Below, in pieces: positions 8,126 to 14,995 of a stretch of 19,810 bases of DNA. The notes beneath the pieces are model-generated. The model ran no database searches. It worked only from the letters and a program-made list of their open reading frames with translations, and was not told the origin of the DNA. The stretch covers positions 1 through 19,810 of the forward strand of contig CAKQLR010000035.1 of NCBI GenBank assembly GCA_934254725.1, in the 5' to 3' direction. A program made the translations under genes and the position numbers. The stretch is from an uncultured Clostridia bacterium (GTDB lineage: Bacteria > Bacillota > Clostridia > Christensenellales > Borkfalkiaceae). The number at the start of each line of letters is the position of its first letter. Position 1 is the first letter of the stretch.

Positions 8126-9175
8126 ATGAAGAGGACTATAATTTTTTTTATTGTCGCATTTTGCGTTCTATCTTCATGTGATAGGTTCAAAGCAAAAGAT
8201 TATGCTGAAAAGGAGAAAAAGATTGAAGCCGCCAAAAACGCGGCCCTGAAGTCAATTCAAGATGAAAGAACTGCTTCTATAGCTATAGCAAAGGAGGCTA
8301 TTTCTACTGCAACCGCAAAAGCTGTTGAGAGTGCCGGTGAAGATATTTCAGGGGCAATTAATGAAGCAAAGAAAGAGATTCAGTCTGCCGTAGAGACAAG
8401 TGTCAGCAAATCAGTTGAAACGAAGCTAAAAGCTTTCGAGAGTGAGTTGGGGAAGGCAAATAAATTTGCTGCGATAGTGTTGCTCATTGCTATAGGAGTG
8501 ATTTTGTTAGCCGTTGTCTTCGTTATCATACTTTTAAGGCGGACAAGTAGAGACTCGGTCATTAAAATCGTTGGAGGCTCTCGCAGAATAGAACGCATAA
8601 TTGAAGAAACGGTCCGGAATCAGATGGGCAATGATTCTAGGCCTCAGGTTCGGAGTAGTATTAGCAGAGCTGATATAGAGACCGAAGTTAGAAAGTATGT
8701 TGATAGCCCCACGTTTAAACAGTATCTCGTTGGGTTGTGCCCCAATTGCGACAGACCAGGCAAGGCGGTCCAGGGGACACAACCATTGGGAAAATCACCA
8801 ACTAATGTCAAGCCCACAGATCAACCGCAGTCAATTGTCCCCCAATCCAAAATTGAATTATTCGCGAAAGATTCGCCTAATAGCACTCTCACTGGGGTTA
8901 CTTCTGCATATATGCAGGGAAAGTCAATCTATAAATTACTGCTGAATTCTCAAGAGTCCTCTACAGCTGAGATTACGATATGTGCAGATAGGGAGGAAGT
9001 TAAACGCCGTATCCTGAAATCCAGTAATGATTTGCTGGAGCCAGTCTGCGTTGTGGATAGGAAGCGCAGCAATCCTGAGGAACTGTCAGCAATCAACATT
9101 AAGGCTGGAAAAGCAGAGAAACTATCCTGTGATTCCTGGAAGGTAACCGAACCAATTATTTTAGAACTGAGTTAA
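8126..9175 (+). CDS. Lipobox-bearing protein with Ala-rich coiled coil, TM helix and cytoplasmic domain
   Basis: This 349-residue protein starts with a hydrophobic signal and lipobox (LSSC, cysteine 18). An Ala/Lys/Glu-rich helical stretch follows (about 24-112) with the look of a long coiled coil. A strong TM helix spans about 114-137 (AAIVLLIAIGVILLAVVFVI) and ends in RR. The segment after it is polar, holds a CPNC pair (205, 208), and ends in a compact, probably beta-rich domain of about 100 residues. If the lipobox is used, the chain is anchored by lipid at one end and by a TM helix after the coiled coil, which is unusual. If it is not used, the N-terminus is simply a first TM helix. Position just before the channel gene suggests a membrane partner of the motor. 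No family is recognised. Confidence 0.7.
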   Translation: MKRTIIFFIVAFCVLSSCDRFKAKDYAEKEKKIEAAKNAALKSIQDERTASIAIAKEAISTATAKAVESAGEDISGAINEAKKEIQSAVETSVSKSVETKLKAFESELGKANKFAAIVLLIAIGVILLAVVFVIILLRRTSRDSVIKIVGGSRRIERIIEETVRNQMGNDSRPQVRSSISRADIETEVRKYVDSPTFKQYLVGLCPNCDRPGKAVQGTQPLGKSPTNVKPTDQPQSIVPQSKIELFAKDSPNSTLTGVTSAYMQGKSIYKLLLNSQESSTAEITICADREEVKRRILKSSNDLLEPVCVVDRKRSNPEELSAINIKAGKAEKLSCDSWKVTEPIILELS

Positions 9176-9176
9176 T

Positions 9177-10940
9177 ATGCATTACGCTATAGTTATTCTC
9201 ATAATTTTTATCATCATTTGTTTCCAACTCTATAGCTATGGTGATACGGTAAATAAGATTAAACGATATCGGAATATTTTTCCGAAGTCCGTCTCGTCAT
9301 ACTCTCTTAAAGAGTTGGCTATCAGAGAAGAAAAAGGGGAAATAGGGAATGAAGCGGAAGATGATTTACCGCTTCCTTTCGATGAGGATGCTGAACCCGA
9401 AGCAGTGGTCACTGTGTCCCAAGTACACATAGAAGAAGCGAGCCCAACCTTATCGGAAGTTGAGCATTCGCTTAATATGTATCTTCAAAAGAACAAAGGT
9501 GCGGCGAGTGATTTTCACATCATGAAAGATGTTGTAGAGCGGTATTGCGATGCGGATGAGGAAGGCATAACTACCCAGCAACCTATACCCCTTTACTTGG
9601 GCCTCATGGGGACGATGGTGGGTATCATTGTTGGCGTTATTTATATTGCAGCGACAAATGGTTTTTCTGGAGAGGGTATCACCAAGAGTGTCACTGAGTT
9701 AATGACATGTGTAGCAATCGCCATGAGTGCTAGTCTTATAGGCGTTTACTGTACAACCAGAATCTCATGGAAATCTAAAGATGCATTCTCCAAGGTAGAA
9801 TCCGCCAAAAATAAGTTTTATTCTTGGCTCCAAACGGAACTGCTTCCGACTCTTTCCGGCAATACGGTTAACGCTTTATATCTCCTTCAGCAAAATCTCA
9901 CCAAGTTCAACACAACTTTCCGGAGCAACATCACTGGACTTAATAGGGCCCTGGGACAGATCAAGGAGACTTCCTCGGAGCAGATTGAATTGATTAATCT
10001 ACTTCAAGATATTGACATTCGTCGTGTCGCACAGGCAAATGTCATGGTCCTCCACGAACTCAAAGATTGCACAGGAGAGTTGTCCCACTTCAATCAGTAT
10101 ATTCATAGTGTATCGGATTATCTTACTGCAGTTAATTCTTTGAACTCAAATATTAATGAGCATTTAAACAGAACGGCAGCTATTGAAAGAATGGGGGCCT
10201 TCTTTGAGAAAGAGATTAGTCAGGTTTCTGAAAGAGAAAAATATATCAATGAAGTTGTTGCCAATGTCGATAACACGCTTAAGAATACATTTAATGCCCT
10301 TACTGACAGTACAAGATCCGGTGTCGATGAATTGCGTAATAACTCGGCGGCAGAATTTGACAAGGTATCTCAGGTATTAACTGCTCAACAGCAGGAATTC
10401 AAGACCTCACTTGATGCTCAGAGAGAAGAGTTCGCTCAGGCACTACGTGAGGAACGCGAAGCCTTTGTTGAATACCTGCGAAGCCAAAAGGATAATCTTT
10501 CTGCTAAATCAGATGAAATTTCCCAGATAGTTGACCGTATTCGTGATCTTGCTGATACGAAGACAGCGATGAATAGTCTATTATCTGCATCGCGCGAACA
10601 AACGGGCAAACTTGATGAATTAATTAATATTATGAGCAGTAGAAACCGTGATGGTAGAGGATCGTCCGAATCAACAGTCTTTGTCCAGCCAAAGTTGGAG
10701 ATTCCCGTTTTTTACAAGATAGCCTTTGGCTCTATAGCGGGGCTTTTGCTTTTGAGCGTAGGTATTAGCACCGCATCATTTTTTGCTAGTATCTCTTCAA
10801 ATAATAATACAGCCATTGAAGCCTCCCCACTTCCGGTTTTTAAAACTCAATCAGTAGAGGATTCACTTTTGATGCCTATGGGAGCAAATAACTCGGAGAA
10901 AGTTCATGGCGCAATAACAACTGAGAATAAGACCAACTAA
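9177..10940 (+). CDS. MotA/TolQ/ExbB (ZorA-like) proton-channel protein with long coiled-coil tail
   Basis: This 587-residue protein has TM1 at about 3-19, an acidic linker to about 130, and TM2 at 138-159 (PLYLGLMGTMVGIIVGVIYI, with the L-G-x-x-G-T-x-x-G signature of MotA/TolQ/ExbB channels). TM3 lies at about 175-195. Residues about 200-510 are long, Gln/Glu/Lys-rich and helical, with features of a coiled coil (for example QREEFAQALREEREAF). A further hydrophobic helix at about 517-538 and a short polar tail end the protein. ZorA of Zorya also couples a MotA-like channel to a long intracellular tail, but I do not expect a closing TM helix there. The next gene encodes the matching MotB-like subunit. 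The family uses proton or sodium flow to drive motion. The channel call is strong; the ZorA affinity is inferred. Confidence 0.85.
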   Translation: MHYAIVILIIFIIICFQLYSYGDTVNKIKRYRNIFPKSVSSYSLKELAIREEKGEIGNEAEDDLPLPFDEDAEPEAVVTVSQVHIEEASPTLSEVEHSLNMYLQKNKGAASDFHIMKDVVERYCDADEEGITTQQPIPLYLGLMGTMVGIIVGVIYIAATNGFSGEGITKSVTELMTCVAIAMSASLIGVYCTTRISWKSKDAFSKVESAKNKFYSWLQTELLPTLSGNTVNALYLLQQNLTKFNTTFRSNITGLNRALGQIKETSSEQIELINLLQDIDIRRVAQANVMVLHELKDCTGELSHFNQYIHSVSDYLTAVNSLNSNINEHLNRTAAIERMGAFFEKEISQVSEREKYINEVVANVDNTLKNTFNALTDSTRSGVDELRNNSAAEFDKVSQVLTAQQQEFKTSLDAQREEFAQALREEREAFVEYLRSQKDNLSAKSDEISQIVDRIRDLADTKTAMNSLLSASREQTGKLDELINIMSSRNRDGRGSSESTVFVQPKLEIPVFYKIAFGSIAGLLLLSVGISTASFFASISSNNNTAIEASPLPVFKTQSVEDSLLMPMGANNSEKVHGAITTENKTN

Positions 10941-10943
10941 CAG

Positions 10944-11633
10944 ATGACAAAGCAGAAAAAATCCTTATTCTGGGCGAGTTATGCAGATCTTATGACCAGT
11001 TTGTTTTTCATTATGCTCACACTTTTCGTCGCATCCTCAGTTTTGTTGAGCAAAAAAGGAAAAGAATGGCGAGATATGTATTATCAGAGCGAGGACCAAA
11101 AACAGCAATTACAAAGGATTAATGATGTAATTCAAGATCTAGATTCAACATATTTCGAGTACATAGATCTTTATAAGAAGAGCAAATTGGTCATTCCCGT
11201 GAATTTTGCCGTTGAACAGTACGACATTAATGGTTTGCCCAAAGCGACTAGATGTGAATTAGAGAGTGCTGGAAGGTCCTTGAAGGCATTTGTTGATGAA
11301 ACCACCAAGAAGTTTCCGGGAGTCCAGTATATCCTGATTATTGAGGGACAAGCTTCAAGAACTGGAGGTACAGACCATAACTACGAGTTGAGTTACCGCC
11401 GCGCATATAGCCTCAAAAAATACTGGGAAGATAAAGACATAAAGTTTGACGCCCTAAACTGCGAAGTGTTGATTGGAGGAAGCGGTGACGGTGTTCAAAG
11501 TGGGACCGGACTAATGAGAGAAGATCCTTCAAAGGAGTATTTAAACCAACGATTCTTAATACACATATTACCGAAGCCGGGCTATGTAAAGGCGGAGAGT
11601 GTTGCAACAATGATAGAACCTAATAAGAAATGA
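10944..11633 (+). CDS. MotB/ZorB-like stator subunit with OmpA peptidoglycan-binding domain
   Basis: This 229-residue protein has one N-terminal TM helix with the MotB signature FWASYADLMTSLFFIMLTLF. Aspartate 15 occupies the place of the ion-carrying residue (Asp32 in E. coli MotB). A short helical linker follows. From about residue 85 comes an OmpA-like domain with IEGQASRTGGTDHNYELSYR and RAYSLKKYW, matching the G-x-(A/T)-x-x-x-G...N-x-x-L-S-x-x-R-A pattern that binds peptidoglycan. It begins 3 bases after the channel gene and overlaps the protease gene by 4 bases (ATGA), so translation is probably coupled. Together the two proteins should form a 5:2-type ion-driven stator fixed to the cell wall. 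ZorB and MotB share this design; standard flagellar genes are absent. Confidence 0.88.
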   Translation: MTKQKKSLFWASYADLMTSLFFIMLTLFVASSVLLSKKGKEWRDMYYQSEDQKQQLQRINDVIQDLDSTYFEYIDLYKKSKLVIPVNFAVEQYDINGLPKATRCELESAGRSLKAFVDETTKKFPGVQYILIIEGQASRTGGTDHNYELSYRRAYSLKKYWEDKDIKFDALNCEVLIGGSGDGVQSGTGLMREDPSKEYLNQRFLIHILPKPGYVKAESVATMIEPNKK

Positions 11634-12439
11634 AAAATCTATGCATCATATTCCTTAGTTTTCTGCTTGTTTATGGGTGTTCTGGACGTCCACCAGTACC
11701 CGTAAATCAATATGGCGGGAATAGTGGAGGCACTTCATTTAGCACGTCAGGTAACAGACCTCCGCTTCCGGGGAAACATGGCAGAAATGGAATCAGTCAG
11801 AATAGACCTCCACTGTCAGGCCAAGGTGAATCAACGTCAAGTACAAAAGTCAAATCTGAGGTTGGTTCTGGTGTGTCTGGTAAGTTGTCTGGCCAAGAGA
11901 TATTTAAGAAGTGCAATACAGCCGTCTTTATGATTTTTACGTCAACAGGGTTGCAGGCATTCCAAGGCTCAGGGTTCTTTATTTCTCCCGAGGGCATAGC
12001 TGTAAGCAACTACCATGTGTTTGAAGGAACCGGTATGGGTTTGGAGGTTATTAAGACGTCGAATAATCAGCAGTATAAAATCGACCATGTCATTTTCAAG
12101 GACAAAACGAATGATGTGATGGTCTTCACTGTCAAGGCTGCGGGAACAAAGTTTAACTTTATTCCAGTTTCCTCTCACAACCCGCTAGTTGGAGAAAAAG
12201 TATATGCGATAGGTAGCCCGAGGGGCTTGGAAAACACTTTTTCTTCGGGGGAAATCTCTCAATTTCGAGAGAACGGCAGGGTGATTCAGATTAGTGTCCC
12301 GATTGATCATGGGAGCAGTGGAGGTGCTCTTATAAATGAGTATGGCGAAGTTATTGGCATAACTAGTGGAGGTTTTGATGACTCTGGAGCAAACCTTAAT
12401 TTTGCTGTTAATATCAACGTCGTCAAGAGCAGACTATGA
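11630..12439 (+). CDS. Trypsin-like serine protease lipoprotein
   Basis: This 269-residue protein starts with a signal peptide and lipobox ending in YGC (cysteine 17). A Pro/Gly/Ser-rich linker to about residue 85 contains repeated RPP(L/V)P motifs. The catalytic domain has the full triad of the S1/S1C (trypsin, DegP-like) fold: SNYHVFEG (His129), TNDVMVF (Asp162) and DHGSSGGALI (Ser230), with GSGFFISPEG as the usual first strand pair. There is no PDZ domain. It should act in the periplasm or at the outer membrane. The 4-bp overlaps with both the stator gene and the nuclease gene argue that it is part of the same complex, perhaps as a switch that cleaves a partner on activation. The substrate is unknown. 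Confidence 0.9.
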   Translation: MKNLCIIFLSFLLVYGCSGRPPVPVNQYGGNSGGTSFSTSGNRPPLPGKHGRNGISQNRPPLSGQGESTSSTKVKSEVGSGVSGKLSGQEIFKKCNTAVFMIFTSTGLQAFQGSGFFISPEGIAVSNYHVFEGTGMGLEVIKTSNNQQYKIDHVIFKDKTNDVMVFTVKAAGTKFNFIPVSSHNPLVGEKVYAIGSPRGLENTFSSGEISQFRENGRVIQISVPIDHGSSGGALINEYGEVIGITSGGFDDSGANLNFAVNINVVKSRL

Positions 12440-13281
12440 TCGTAAGAAAAAGTTTCAGATTGTTGATGGTACTTTTTCTCCTCAGTGGATGTGCTTGTGG
12501 TTCAATGCCCAAGGCCGGCCCTTTGGCGAAAGGTTTTGACGAACACTCGCGTAAACCATCTATTCCATCGAATAACGCGGTTGTTGAAAAGAAACATCGA
12601 TTGGAATTGCCGTCTCATTCTGACAATGATTGCATCATCGAATATAAAGGCTATATTGTTTCTTACGATGAATCGGCGCGTATCCCGGTTTGGGTCGCTT
12701 ATGAACTGACGGCTGCTGAGGTAAATGGCACAATTGGCCGCCGTGGTAAGAACTTCCGGCCAGATGATAGAGTAAAGGTGGTTCAGGCTGACAATTACGA
12801 CTATCGTGGTTCAGGATGGTCTCGTGGTCATATGGCTCCTGCCGGAGATTTCAAGTGGGATGACGTGGCAATGTGGGACACGTTCTTTTATACCAATTGC
12901 TGCCCGCAGAATAAGAAACTGAATAATGGCAGTTGGAACGTCCTAGAAAATAAAGTCAGGACATGGACTCGGCAGTTCGGAAGCGTTTTTGTCGCTACTG
13001 GCCCGATTGTGGGGCAAAACCGGAATGGCAAGATAGGCACTCACCAAGTTGCTGTTCCTGATGCTTTCTTCAAGGCTCTCCTGGTTTACAAAGATGATTC
13101 ATTTCATGGTATCGCATTCGAGATGCTCAACAATCCTACGAAGCAAAGACTTCTTGAAAGTTATTTGAGTGTCAATGAATTGGAAAAAATAACTGGTCTT
13201 GATTTTTTTCCGTCGCTGGATGACTCTATTGAAGAAATAGTCGAGGATGATGTTGACTTGAAATTCTGGAATATACAATGA
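12436..13281 (+). CDS. DNA/RNA non-specific endonuclease (NUC1 family) lipoprotein
   Basis: This 281-residue protein begins with a signal peptide and lipobox (LSGC, cysteine 19). The catalytic motif SRGHMAPAGD carries His132 and corresponds to DRGH of Serratia nuclease. YTNCCPQNKKLNNGSWNVLE (about 152-171) supplies the conserved TN-x-x-PQ, the metal-binding Asn (about 163) and the Glu (171). All expected active-site residues are present, so it should be an active, metal-dependent, sugar-non-specific nuclease of Pfam PF01223. The lipoprotein signal puts it outside the cytoplasm, where it can meet incoming DNA without harming the chromosome. It overlaps the protease gene by 4 bases and is the last complete gene of the operon. 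It could be the effector, or a nutrient nuclease. Confidence 0.92.
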   Translation: MIVRKSFRLLMVLFLLSGCACGSMPKAGPLAKGFDEHSRKPSIPSNNAVVEKKHRLELPSHSDNDCIIEYKGYIVSYDESARIPVWVAYELTAAEVNGTIGRRGKNFRPDDRVKVVQADNYDYRGSGWSRGHMAPAGDFKWDDVAMWDTFFYTNCCPQNKKLNNGSWNVLENKVRTWTRQFGSVFVATGPIVGQNRNGKIGTHQVAVPDAFFKALLVYKDDSFHGIAFEMLNNPTKQRLLESYLSVNELEKITGLDFFPSLDDSIEEIVEDDVDLKFWNIQ

Positions 13282-13397
13282 GTAAGAGCGGCCGTAAAAA
13301 AACTGCAGACGTACTTGTGCATGAGATTGGCGATAGCGCTTATTCTATGTCTGTTTTCGATGCTGTCCTTCGTAATGTGGATGTTTCCGTTCATTAA
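13278..13397 (+). CDS. Possible truncated 39-residue ORF at the operon end
   Basis: An ATG overlaps the nuclease stop codon by 4 bases (ATGA), the same junction used by the two preceding gene pairs. It opens a 39-codon frame starting MSKSGRKKTADVLVHEIGDS and ending seven bases before the stop of the convergent PD-(D/E)XK fragment. I recognise no family. The coupling suggests a real start; the short length and the lack of any terminator suggest that the original gene was cut off by the rearrangement that placed the fragment at 13404. A rival frame from ATG 13321 gives a hydrophobic peptide and cannot be excluded. Confidence 0.35.
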   Translation: MSKSGRKKTADVLVHEIGDSAYSMSVFDAVLRNVDVSVH

Positions 13398-13403
13398 ACA
13401 GTA

Positions 13404-13727
13404 TTACTCCGCAATCCACTTCTCGACGGTGCGGGTCTGTGAGGAAATGTTCACGCCGACCTTGACGAGGTTCTTGCCTTCTTCGAATTTATAAGGAAGC
13501 ATGTAGCCCTTGTCGTCAATCTGCTTGAGTGCATCTTCAGCAGAACCATCCACCTTGAATTCGAAAACGTAGATGCAATTATTCGTGTAGCAGACGGCGT
13601 CAGCCCTGCCGATGGCAGATTTTACTTCCGTGCGGATGTAGAAGCCAAGCAGCGAGAAAATCAGGTGAATAATTGTCTGATAATGCTTTTCTGTCTTGTT
13701 TTTCCAGGTCGTTCGGAATCCCTGCAA
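13404..13727 (-). pseudogene. PD-(D/E)XK nuclease domain, 5'-truncated remnant of an ATPase-nuclease protein
   Basis: This 107-codon minus-strand frame matches the C-terminal domain (Pfam PF08011 type) of the common Bacteroidales AAA-ATPase/PD-(D/E)XK proteins. KHYQTIIHLIFSLLGF is followed by GRADAV (Asp43), YVFEFKVDG (Glu56, Lys58), ALKQIDDKGY (Gln69) and the ending VGVNISSQTRTVEKWI. The ATPase part and most of the usual length are missing. Homology stops at about 13703, where IS1634-like transposase sequence of the opposite strand begins, so the first ~8 codons of the open frame come from the insertion sequence. The nuclease core residues are intact, but no native start or promoter remains. 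It is most likely a dead remnant. Confidence 0.75.
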
Positions 13728-14643
13728 AGGTCATCTATTACGACTGCACCAACTATTACTTCGAATCGGAAGAGGAAAACGGTCTCCGCCAATACGGCCG
13801 CTCAAAAGAGAACAGGCCGACTCTATAGTCCAGATGGGACTGTTTGCCGATATGGACGGCATTCCGCTTGCGTTCTGCATCAATCCTGGGAATACGGCCG
13901 AAATCACCACGCTCAAGAAACTTGAAGGGCACTTGCAGGACTTGGTCACACAGACGACAGGATGGAAACTAGTTGACTTCAGCGCCAAGAATGGCCCAAT
14001 GCTGTCAAAGGAAGAATACGACCTGACCCAGTTGAATCCTGACGAATATACGGATAGGCTTTTCTTTCGGGAACGCTGGATAAAGACAGAACTCAGCAAG
14101 TGCGAGAAGTGCACCGTGGACGGCGAGGTGGCCCAGTACAGCAGCTACTCCCTCAATCAGGAGATGATAGACCAAGAATCCCGTTTTGACGGCTTCTATG
14201 GTATCTGCACCGACCTTTGGGACGACGCTCCGGAAATCATTAAAGTGAATGGCGGACGCTGGATAATCGAGGACTGCTTCAGACTCACCAAAACGGAGTT
14301 CGAGGCGCGTCCCGTATTCCTTCAGCGGGACGACCGCATTACCGCACACTTCCTCACCTGCTTCCTTGCGCTCATCATATACAAGTACCTTGCGAAGAAG
14401 GTCAACCGTGCCGGGGAGAAGTTCAGCCCCGACCAGATAATCGGAACCCTCCAGGACATGAACTTTCTCAAAGTTACGGGAGAAGGATACATCCCGACCT
14501 ACACGAGGACCGACCTCACCAATCACCTGCACGGTTCAGCCGGCTTCAGAACCGACACCCAGATAGTGACAAAGAAGGCCATGAAGAGCATCATAGCCTC
14601 CATCAAGACTTCAAAGGATGAAAAGGACAATGACGAGGTGTAG
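13709..14643 (+). pseudogene. IS1634-family (IS4-like DDE) transposase, frameshifted and internally deleted
   Basis: The remnant begins in mid-gene at about 13709 (SFGIPAKVIYYDCTNYYFES) and runs to about 13815, where the frame shifts. The next frame continues DSIVQMGLFADMDGIPLAF, so one or two bases were lost or gained between 13812 and 13822. It then reads to TAG at 14643. The C-terminal DDE signature is clear: RWIIEDCFRLTK gives R-x3-E-x6-K, followed by RPVFLQRDDRITAHF. The segment that normally carries the second catalytic aspartate (VCTDAG-like, after TTLKKLEG) and part of the middle are missing, so several hundred bases were deleted. Base composition is visibly GC-richer than the operon to its left, pointing to a separate origin. 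A long open frame from 13696 exists only because of these changes and should not be active. Confidence 0.8.
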
Positions 14644-14807
14644 CCGACAGGCGGTCAGCCACGGCGGACGTGGCCAGCCCACGGCCTCGGAAAGTGGGAG
14701 GTGCCTGCCGGATACAAGTTCTCGCGATAGCGAGGACGCAGGAGACGGTAGGAGGGCCGAACGAAGCAGCGCGGAGTGAGTTCCGCCGTGGCTGACCGCC
14801 TGTCGGC
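14643..14807. repeat. GC-rich 165-bp element with perfect 26-bp terminal inverted repeat
   Basis: Bases 14643-14668 and 14782-14807 are exact reverse complements over 26 positions, beginning GCCGACAGGCGG and ending CCGCCTGTCGGC. The 113-base interior is GC-rich and holds a smaller hairpin CTCGC-GATA-GCGAG and GA-rich runs. The left arm starts on the last base of the transposase stop codon. It could be the 3' structure of the IS1634-like element, a REP-like palindromic element, or a small non-autonomous unit inserted there. No target duplication is visible. Confidence 0.75.
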
Positions 14808-14847
14808 GTGAAATCACCATCAATGCATTACATACTTGCACAATTGC

Positions 14848-14883
14848 AAAAGCCCCAGAATCGCCATTACAGCGCTCTGGGGC
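14848..14883 (-). terminator. Strong hairpin, leftward terminator candidate
   Basis: GCCCCAGA (14852-14859) and TCTGGGGC (14876-14883) form a perfect 8-bp stem. On the minus strand it is followed by TTTTGC, a short U tract. On the plus strand only CCTTATA follows, so leftward termination is the better reading, although it may work in both directions. Confidence 0.5.
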
Positions 14884-14961
14884 CCTTATATCTTAAAATC
14901 AAAGTGTCAAAGACAGGATATTACAACTAATTTTTGATATGACAAAAATAGTTGCCTAAAA

Positions 14962-14995
14962 ATCGAGGGCCGAAGCGAATTTTTCGCCTCAGCCC
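14962..14995 (-). terminator. Hairpin at the end of the IS3-type remnant
   Basis: On the minus strand GGGC-tgag-GCGAA-aaa-TTCGC-ttcg-GCCC (14995-14967) is followed by TCGATTTTT. This fits a terminator directly after the stop codon of the decayed IS3 transposase (14996-14998). Confidence 0.45.

Larger units (their letters stand above)
14808..14995. other. Gene-free spacer between the two insertion-sequence remnants
   Basis: This stretch holds two hairpins (14852-14883 and 14967-14995), described separately, and otherwise AT-rich sequence without an open frame of note. One end of each insertion sequence should lie in it, but I could not identify matched terminal inverted repeats. Confidence 0.5.

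Noticed and set aside
1476..13281. Calling the operon a Zorya system
   Set aside because: Only the channel/OmpA pair resembles ZorA/ZorB. No ZorC, no ZorD helicase and no ZorE HNH protein are present, and the other seven proteins are not Zorya components.
13321..13494. 57-codon hydrophobic frame starting MRLAIALILCLF
   Set aside because: It runs antisense into the PD-(D/E)XK fragment and has no coupling to the upstream gene. The ATGA-coupled 39-codon frame is the better candidate, though neither is certain.
14005..14532. 175-codon minus-strand open frame
   Set aside because: It lies antisense within the transposase remnant; high GC content keeps the opposite frame open. The plus strand carries the recognised transposase motifs.
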